11,538 nt of DNA, taken from contig CAYNBZ010000059.1 of the NCBI GenBank assembly GCA_964395975.1, forward strand, positions 1-11,538, read 5' to 3'. Below, in pieces: positions 5,978 to 11,538 of this stretch. The first letter of the stretch is position 1. Each line of letters opens with the position of its first letter. Both the position numbers and the translations under genes were made by a program. The stretch is from Avimuribaculum sp964395975. GTDB lineage: Bacteria > Bacteroidota > Bacteroidia > Bacteroidales > Muribaculaceae. Under the pieces are notes generated by a model. It searched no databases. It was not told the origin of the DNA and saw only the letters and a list, made by a program, of their open reading frames with translations.

Positions 5978-7324
5978 ATGAACACCGGCAATAAGAAACA
6001 TAGTCCGCTTATAGCAAGGCTGAGACGATATGGCATCAGGCTATGGTGGTATTGGACCGGAGGCGTGTGGAACGAAACCCAAAGCAATTGGCGAATTAAT
6101 TTTGTTAAAACCGCCAACCTGTCAGTTCGCTCCATCCTTGATACAAACCTTCAGCAAAAGGCATCGGCCCTTACATTCAACACCATGCTGGCACTTGTCC
6201 CCACTCTCGCCATGTTATTTGCCATAGGGCGTGGATTCGGATTTCAGAACATAATCGAATCAGAAGTTTTCAACTTGATTCCGGTGCAACGCGATGAGTT
6301 GAGTAACGTTTTCACATTTGTAGATTCATACCTTGCCCAGTCGTCGGAAGGCATTTTTGTGGGCGTAGGAATACTATTCCTGCTATGGACGCTAATCAGC
6401 CTGCTGTCGAATGTGGAAGATGCTTTCAACCACATATGGGGCATCAATAAAAAACGTAACTTTTATCGCAAAGTTACCGATTACATATCCATCTTTTTCA
6501 TCATCCCCATACTGATAATATGCACTAACGGAATCAAGCTGTTTGTCCTAACCATGTCATCCGACACATTCTTGTCGCCAGTGGTCGAAACGTTGCTTGA
6601 TGTTGCACCCACCATTCTGACTTGGATGTCGTTCACACTCACATTCATGCTTATACCATACACGAAGGTAAAGTTCAAATATGCATTATTGTCGGGCTTC
6701 CTATGTGCCATCGTTTTTCAATTGATACAATGGCTTATGGTCAGCGGCCAGATTTATGTGTCGAAATACAATGCCATTTACGGCAGTTTCGCGTTGCTGC
6801 CTATACTGCTTATTTGGATTTATCTGTCGTGGCTCGTGTGCCTGTCGGGAGTGGTGCTAACATATTCATCACAAAACATTTTCCGGTTCAACTTCCGTGA
6901 CAACATCAATGAAATATCACAACGCTACATGACTGATGTGACAATAGTCATACTCGCTATAATAGCCAAACGATTCAGCCAACAAAAACAGCCATATACG
7001 AAACTCGACATAACCGAACGTTATGAGATTCCCATCCGATTGGTTGGAACAGTCATCGACCATCTTGTAGATGTAAAGTTACTGTCAAGCGTGATAGGCA
7101 AAGATGACAGAGAAATCGCATACCAACCTGCATTCGACATTGAACATCTCACTCTGCGCTCGGCAAAGGAAAGATTACGGAATTCGGGCAAATCGGGATT
7201 CATTTCATCATTGCAAATCAAGTTTGAACCGACCATGCGCATTATACACAAAAGTTATGAAAACGCGGTCGATGACATATTAATCAAAAAACTGCCACTA
7301 AATTTTAACGAAAAAGAGATATGA
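5978..7324 (+). CDS. YihY/BrkB-family inner-membrane protein
   Basis: A 448-residue integral membrane protein of the YihY/virulence factor BrkB family. After a basic, cytoplasmic N-terminus there are about six hydrophobic segments, near residues 64-85, 125-146, 168-192, 210-228, 234-258 and 269-296. They include the family-typical KASALTFNTMLALVPTLAML in the first segment and IYGSFALLPILLIWIYLSW in the last. Residues about 300-448 are hydrophilic and probably form a cytoplasmic tail; this region (TKLDITERYEIPIRLVGTVI) resembles the winged-helix tail seen in larger family members. Biochemical function of the family is not settled; the old RNase BN assignment was an error. The ATG at 5978 is the only usable start because an in-frame TAA lies two codons before it. 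The stop overlaps the ridA start (ATGA), indicating translational coupling. Confidence 0.9.
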   Translation: MNTGNKKHSPLIARLRRYGIRLWWYWTGGVWNETQSNWRINFVKTANLSVRSILDTNLQQKASALTFNTMLALVPTLAMLFAIGRGFGFQNIIESEVFNLIPVQRDELSNVFTFVDSYLAQSSEGIFVGVGILFLLWTLISLLSNVEDAFNHIWGINKKRNFYRKVTDYISIFFIIPILIICTNGIKLFVLTMSSDTFLSPVVETLLDVAPTILTWMSFTLTFMLIPYTKVKFKYALLSGFLCAIVFQLIQWLMVSGQIYVSKYNAIYGSFALLPILLIWIYLSWLVCLSGVVLTYSSQNIFRFNFRDNINEISQRYMTDVTIVILAIIAKRFSQQKQPYTKLDITERYEIPIRLVGTVIDHLVDVKLLSSVIGKDDREIAYQPAFDIEHLTLRSAKERLRNSGKSGFISSLQIKFEPTMRIIHKSYENAVDDILIKKLPLNFNEKEI

Positions 7325-7695
7325 AAGAAACAATTAACGCACAAGGCGCACCAGCAGCCATTGGTCCTTACAGTCATGCCGTAAAAGTTGGAAATCTTGT
7401 GTTTCTCTCGGGACAAGTAGGCATAAATCCCGCAACAGGAAACATCGAAGGCGACATAACGGCACAAACACGTCAAGCCATTGCCAACATTAAAGCCGTG
7501 TTGGCAACAGTGGGATGCACACTCGATAATGTTGTAAAAACGACCGTGTATCTTGGCGAAATGCACTTTTTCAATGCCATGAACGAAGTTTACGCATCAG
7601 AGTTTTGCGAGCCATATCCCGCCCGATCTGCAATTGCCGTAAAGGAACTTCCCAAACAGGCATTGGTGGAAATAGAAGTCATAGCCGCATTATAA
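7321..7695 (+). CDS. ridA: RidA family 2-iminobutanoate/2-iminopropanoate deaminase
   Basis: A 124-residue cytoplasmic protein of the YjgF/YER057c/UK114 (Rid) family. Members hydrolyse reactive enamine/imine intermediates released by PLP enzymes such as threonine dehydratase, protecting other PLP enzymes. Hallmarks are GPYSHAV (Tyr17), VFLSGQVGINPATG, the PARSAIAV motif with the essential Arg102 that binds the substrate carboxylate, and VEIEVIA with Glu117 near the C-terminus. The Arg marks it as the active RidA subgroup. Length is normal. Family members form trimers with the active site at subunit interfaces. Its start overlaps the stop of the upstream membrane-protein gene by 4 nt, and the phosphoesterase gene follows after 13 nt. 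Confidence 0.95.
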   Translation: MKETINAQGAPAAIGPYSHAVKVGNLVFLSGQVGINPATGNIEGDITAQTRQAIANIKAVLATVGCTLDNVVKTTVYLGEMHFFNAMNEVYASEFCEPYPARSAIAVKELPKQALVEIEVIAAL

Positions 7696-7708
7696 CACAA
7701 GCACCGAC

Positions 7709-8695
7709 ATGAAAATTTTGGCAACGATACTGGCTGCATTATGTTTCTCTTTATTGTCACAAGGTCAAGAACTGAAATTCAACAGCGATGGCACATTTAA
7801 AATAGTGCAATTCACCGACCTTCACATAAAGTGGCAGGATGCGCGGTCTGACACAGCCTTTTCTTGTATGCGTAACGTTGTCGAAGCCGAGCATCCCGAC
7901 CTGATAGTCGTAACAGGCGACATAATCTACAGCACACCGACCAGAGAGAATTTCACCAACGTAATGAAGTTCATTTCACAATTCGAGGTGCCATTTGCCA
8001 TAGTTTTTGGCAATCACGACCGCCAATTCGGAATGACCAATACCGAATTGCTTGCAATCGCCCAAAAAATTCCATACTGCGTAGCGACAGATGTCGGTGG
8101 AGTTTCGGGCGATGGCAATTATACGCTTGAAATAATAGGCAATGACAATCATAATGACGAAGCTATCTTGTATTTTTTCGACTCGCACGAGAATTCACAA
8201 CTTGTCGACAAAGGAGTTGATGGATACGCTTATATTTGTCGCGACCAAATCGACTGGTATGTCAACACAAGCAAAGCTTATACCGCACAAAATGACGACA
8301 CTCCAATACCATCATTGGCATTCTTCCACATCCCGTTACCCGAATACAATCAGGCTGCAAGTGATGAATCTTCCACACTATATGGAATCAGGCGTGAAAA
8401 GGCTTGTTCACCCAAGCTCAATACAGGTATGTTTGCCGCAATGAAAGAACAAGGTGACATTATCGGTGTTTTTGTCGGCCACGACCATGACAACGATTAT
8501 GCCGTAAACTGGTATGGCTTGCTGTTGGCTTACGGGCGTTTCTCTGGCGGCCCAACCGAATACACACACCTTCCAAATGGAGCCCGTATCATTATCCTGA
8601 CAGAAAATGCACGTACCATTAACACTTACATTCGTCTATCGAACGGTAACACTGAACAACATACTTCATTCCCTCGAGATTATATACCAGGATAA
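7709..8695 (+). CDS. Exported calcineurin-like metallophosphoesterase
   Basis: A 328-residue protein with a Sec signal peptide (MKILATILAALCFSLLSQGQ) and therefore probably periplasmic; the Cys at 12 is preceded by Leu and is not a good lipobox. The complete dinuclear metal site is visible: Asp37 and His39 (FTDLHIKW), Asp71 (TGDII), Asn102-His103 (FGNHD), His207 (FFHIPL) and His258/His260 (GHDHDNDY). Order and spacing fit the Dcr2/purple-acid-phosphatase-like branch of Metallophos proteins. Expected reaction is hydrolysis of a phosphomonoester or phosphodiester; the substrate cannot be read from the sequence. The ATG is 13 nt after ridA, so co-transcription is likely. The sialidase gene follows after 33 nt, hinting at a shared role in handling host-derived molecules, which is inference only. 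Confidence 0.9.
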   Translation: MKILATILAALCFSLLSQGQELKFNSDGTFKIVQFTDLHIKWQDARSDTAFSCMRNVVEAEHPDLIVVTGDIIYSTPTRENFTNVMKFISQFEVPFAIVFGNHDRQFGMTNTELLAIAQKIPYCVATDVGGVSGDGNYTLEIIGNDNHNDEAILYFFDSHENSQLVDKGVDGYAYICRDQIDWYVNTSKAYTAQNDDTPIPSLAFFHIPLPEYNQAASDESSTLYGIRREKACSPKLNTGMFAAMKEQGDIIGVFVGHDHDNDYAVNWYGLLLAYGRFSGGPTEYTHLPNGARIIILTENARTINTYIRLSNGNTEQHTSFPRDYIPG

Positions 8696-8728
8696 AACTC
8701 ATTACAAACTAACAACTAAATTTATAAA

Positions 8729-10354
8729 ATGAGAACTATATTATCTGCTCTGCTACTCGCTATGGCAATAATAACTAATGCAATGGCAGAAACGACCGAC
8801 ACTGTAGAAACCTATAATCCACAAGTACCATTGCTAATTGGCAATAACGACAATGTACTTATATACGTCAAAATAAATTCCATGGGTGGAAAACACATCG
8901 ACAATATAGTGCTACAGTTCGACACTACCATTACCGACCTGTCACAAATCAACCGAGTAACTCTGTATTATAGTGGAGTGGAAGCGCATCACCGCACCGG
9001 CAAAGAGCATTTCAAACCCACCGATGATTATATCAACAACAGAGGCAACGCAATAAACAGTTTTTCAAAATTGCTCGACCAAGAAGCTGTTGCAGCAGCA
9101 CGCCTTACGCTTAATGCCGACATATCGTTACTCGACGGTGACAATTATCTGTGGATAAGCCTCGCACTTGCTGATGATGCTTCACTGTTAACACGTATTT
9201 CGGCTCATGTTGCCAGTGTCAGTATCGATGGACAAGAAACCACGATAGTCGATCGCACTATAAATCCAGAACCACGACGTACAGCCGTAGCAGTACGTCG
9301 TGCAGGAGATACAAATATTGCCGCATACCGCATACCCGGACTTTGTACTACACGGCGCGGGACTCTACTTGCCGTATATGACGTTCGCCACAATAACAGC
9401 AGCGATTTACAGCAACGCATAGACGTTGGACTAAGCCGCAGCACCGATGGCGGTCGGACTTGGGAAAGAATGATCATACCACTGACCTTTCATGGAGTAG
9501 GTGGACTGCCCGATGCTCAGAATGGCGTAGGCGACCCGTGCATACTTTATGACGACATCAATGATGTGGTATGGATTGCAGCCCTATGGTGTCATGGAAT
9601 GGGCAACCAAATGGCATGGCAAGGCTCCCAGCAAGGGCTCGAAATAGGAGAAACAGGGCAACTTGTACTTACCCATAGCACCGATGACGGGCGCACATGG
9701 TCGCAACCCAACAATATCACTCGCATGGTGAAAGACCCATCTTGGCGTCTGTTGTTGCAAGGACCGGGACGTGGCATTACAATGCGCAACGGCACTCTTG
9801 TTTTCCCCATTCAGTACATAGCTTCCGACAATATACCGTCAGCAGGAATCATGTACAGCAAAGACAAGGGTGAAACTTGGACTATTACAAACGCAGCAAG
9901 GACAAATACAACCGAAGCCCAAGTAGCGGAATTGCCGGACGGGACACTCATGCTAAACATGCGCGACAACCGCAAGGGAAGTCGCGCCATAAGTACTACC
10001 ACCGACTTGGGTATAACTTGGAGCGAGCACCCATCGTCGCGTAAAGCATTGCGCGAGCCAGTATGTATGGCAAGCCTCATAAGTGTAATGGCCGACAACA
10101 ACGATACAGGTCGCAACCTTATGTTATTTTCCAATCCCGACCATGACAGCAAGCGTAAAAACATAACCATCAAGCTAAGCACTGATGACGGCTTGACGTG
10201 GCCCGAAACACAACAGGTTTTACTTGATGAAGATACGGGATGGGGATATTCGTGCCTGACCATGGTTGACAAAAATCATGTAGGTATCTTATATGAAAGC
10301 AGTGTCGCCAATATTACTTTTCAGGTAATCCCTATTGATGACTTACTGAAATAA
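8729..10354 (+). CDS. nanH: Exported exo-alpha-sialidase (GH33)
   Basis: A 541-residue sialidase that should release terminal sialic acid from host glycoproteins and glycolipids. A Sec signal peptide ends near Ala20 (AMA/ET) with no lipobox, so it is periplasmic or secreted. Residues about 22-185 form a beta-rich N-terminal domain like that of Bacteroides sialidases (BNR_assoc_N type). The six-bladed propeller follows. It has the RIP motif (Arg201), DVRHNNSSD with Arg220 and acid/base Asp226, Glu396 in the TEAQVAEL segment, Arg412 (LNMRD), Arg476 and nucleophile Tyr507 (GWGYSC), so the catalytic set is complete. Five Asp-boxes (SxDxGxTW type) lie at 238-245, 317-324, 377-384, 424-431 and 484-491. 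Residue roles are assigned by analogy to known sialidases. The symbol nanH is the usual name; paralogues elsewhere cannot be excluded. The A-rich 33-nt leader has no Shine-Dalgarno. A strong terminator follows. Confidence 0.95.
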   Translation: MRTILSALLLAMAIITNAMAETTDTVETYNPQVPLLIGNNDNVLIYVKINSMGGKHIDNIVLQFDTTITDLSQINRVTLYYSGVEAHHRTGKEHFKPTDDYINNRGNAINSFSKLLDQEAVAAARLTLNADISLLDGDNYLWISLALADDASLLTRISAHVASVSIDGQETTIVDRTINPEPRRTAVAVRRAGDTNIAAYRIPGLCTTRRGTLLAVYDVRHNNSSDLQQRIDVGLSRSTDGGRTWERMIIPLTFHGVGGLPDAQNGVGDPCILYDDINDVVWIAALWCHGMGNQMAWQGSQQGLEIGETGQLVLTHSTDDGRTWSQPNNITRMVKDPSWRLLLQGPGRGITMRNGTLVFPIQYIASDNIPSAGIMYSKDKGETWTITNAARTNTTEAQVAELPDGTLMLNMRDNRKGSRAISTTTDLGITWSEHPSSRKALREPVCMASLISVMADNNDTGRNLMLFSNPDHDSKRKNITIKLSTDDGLTWPETQQVLLDEDTGWGYSCLTMVDKNHVGILYESSVANITFQVIPIDDLLK

Positions 10355-10379
10355 GCAATCTATCATCATCTTTCAAATA

Positions 10380-10420
10380 AATAACCAAGGGCTATTTACC
10401 ATTAAATGCCCTTGGTTATT
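10380..10420. terminator. Hairpin terminator between convergent genes
   Basis: AATAACCAAGGGC (10380-10392) and GCCCTTGGTTATT (10408-10420) form a perfect 13-bp stem with a 15-nt loop. It lies 25 bp after the sialidase stop and 37 bp before the end of the convergent PepSY gene. The flanks are AT-rich but lack a long T-run on either strand, so it may act in both directions with moderate strength or protect 3' ends. Confidence 0.75.
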
Positions 10421-10457
10421 ATTATAATAAAGCTTAACTCACTTCCTAATCCACATC

Positions 10458-11538
10458 TCACACCTTTACATTTTCCGCTCTCTTCGTCTTTACCAACCGT
10501 TTAATCCATAAGTAATAGCCGGTAAGGGGCAAGGTTGCGCCAAACAGTGATGCAAGAAACCACAAAACACGAGTAACTATGCCACCAAAAGAGCCAGTAT
10601 GGACCGAAAATATCCATCCTCGTATTTTGCTCGATGACGGAAGCTCGTCATATGCGACATATTCAACAATTTCACCTGTACGAGGATTAAACTTGTAATT
10701 ATCCGAACCTCGTGTATTGCCATAGTGATTATTTGCAACCGTTGCCAAGCCGTTGCTTATACTTATGCTTATATTCGAAGGATTTTTAACAGCTAATGTG
10801 TCATATACCTTTTGCCATTGAATATATTTATTGTCCACTATCATTTGCCGTTCACCCTGGCCACTGTTTCGGTGTCCACTGTTTCCTTGTTGCGATGTTT
10901 CTACACCAAACACCTTATAAAACCCCGTGCGATACCAGTCGAACGACCATGTAAGCCCGGTCAAGGCCATTATCAAAAGCAACAATACCACATACATTCC
11001 ACCAGCCACATGCAGCCCGTAGCATAATCGCTGCCATCCGTTACGGAAACTAATCTTAAGTCTCTTTTTCAACAAATACATCGTTCGCGGCCACCATACC
11101 ACAATACCTGTAATGAGAACTATGACAAACAACAGCGTACTCACTCCTACGATAAGTTTTCCCCAGAAGATTCCATCCCCATCAGGCCGACTACCGAGCA
11201 ACCACCGATGTAAACTGAACATGGTTGCAAAAAACGCAGGACGCTCATACCGCCCTTTTATTTCTCCGGTATATGGATCGATAAAAAGTGATGCACGGCG
11301 AGGTTTGGACAAAGCAACTTGATAAGTCCTTTCATTCTCCGGAAATATTGTTATTCCCTGCACTACTACCCCATCGGGCAAAGCAGCCTCTGCTCGTATT
11401 GCTATTTCATCCAATGGCAACGGCTTATCACCTACCGTTTCGACACAATACAGCGATGGATTAAGACACTGTGTCACTTCTCGTTCAAACACCAGCATGG
11501 CACCCGAAAAGCATATCAGCGTGATGATGATGCCGAAA
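10458..11538 (-). CDS. PepSY-associated transmembrane protein, 5' end outside the window
   Basis: The frame stays open to the right edge: 13 further codons (FGIIITLICFSGA) precede the first internal Met at 11498, and they read as the end of the first transmembrane helix. The gene is therefore truncated by the window, not short. About 359 codons are visible. They show a periplasmic PepSY-like part (DPYTGEIKGR), a helix GKLIVGVSTLLFVIVLITGI followed by VVWWPR, a helix near HVAGGMYVVLLLLIMALTGL, a second periplasmic part with NPRTGEIVEYVAYDE, and a C-terminal helix before YYLWIKRL. Histidines at FSLHRW, GLHVAGG and SVHTGS lie at membrane edges, as in family members proposed to bind heme or transfer electrons. 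Family members often sit with TonB-dependent iron or siderophore receptors and may reduce or release the metal; the partner gene would be to the right of the window. It is convergent with the sialidase. Confidence 0.85.
   Translation of the reverse strand, partial: FGIIITLICFSGAMLVFEREVTQCLNPSLYCVETVGDKPLPLDEIAIRAEAALPDGVVVQGITIFPENERTYQVALSKPRRASLFIDPYTGEIKGRYERPAFFATMFSLHRWLLGSRPDGDGIFWGKLIVGVSTLLFVIVLITGIVVWWPRTMYLLKKRLKISFRNGWQRLCYGLHVAGGMYVVLLLLIMALTGLTWSFDWYRTGFYKVFGVETSQQGNSGHRNSGQGERQMIVDNKYIQWQKVYDTLAVKNPSNISISISNGLATVANNHYGNTRGSDNYKFNPRTGEIVEYVAYDELPSSSKIRGWIFSVHTGSFGGIVTRVLWFLASLFGATLPLTGYYLWIKRLVKTKRAENVKV

Noticed and set aside
7724..7747. Lipobox in the phosphoesterase signal peptide (LAALC)
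   Set aside because: The residue before Cys is Leu, not Gly, Ala or Ser, so signal peptidase II processing is unlikely.
9811..10272. 153-codon minus-strand open frame
   Set aside because: It is the complement of the sialidase coding region, whose Asp-boxes and catalytic residues are intact on the plus strand.

Overview
The window looks like chromosomal DNA of a Bacteroidales bacterium. The clues are the Bacteroidetes-type -7 promoter element (TAnnTTTG) before rnpB and ppdK, AT-rich translation leaders without Shine-Dalgarno sequences, an integrase N-terminus of the Bacteroidales type (begins MTSIK), an IS982-family remnant, remains of a PGN_0703-like nuclease, and a secreted Bacteroides-type sialidase. 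The genus cannot be told from the sequence alone.

Layout, left to right. (1) 1-147, minus strand: the first 49 codons of a tyrosine-type integrase that runs off the left edge. (2) 148-290: helically phased short repeats (GGTAAA x4, CCGTGT x3), probably arm-type or regulatory sites of the element encoding that integrase. (3) 361-3072, minus: intact ppdK (pyruvate, phosphate dikinase), with a hairpin terminator after it and a TAnnTTTG promoter before it. (4) About 3.1-5.5 kb: a decayed, AT-rich accessory segment. It holds a nuclease pseudogene with two frameshifts and a nonsense codon, a ~586-bp internally deleted IS982-family element with two frameshifts in its transposase remnant, and three short coding-like scraps I could not identify. 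(5) 5582-5962, plus: rnpB, the RNase P RNA, with a clear P1 helix that doubles as its terminator. (6) 5978-10354, plus: a tightly packed set of BrkB/YihY-type membrane protein, ridA, exported metallophosphoesterase and exported GH33 sialidase. (7) A strong hairpin at 10380-10420 separates the sialidase from a convergent PepSY-type inner-membrane protein (10458 to the right edge, 5' end missing).

How the parts fit. Housekeeping functions (ppdK in pyruvate/PEP interconversion, rnpB in tRNA maturation, ridA in enamine/imine detoxification) flank a small graveyard of mobile and defence genes, so the ppdK-rnpB interval looks like an insertion hotspot. The sialidase, and perhaps the co-directional phosphoesterase, point to foraging on sialylated host glycans, but no sialic-acid catabolic or transport genes lie in the window. 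I found no convincing new multi-gene system. The least explained features are the phased repeats by the integrase, the duplicated end sequence inside the IS remnant, and the 15-nt gap between rnpB and the membrane-protein gene.
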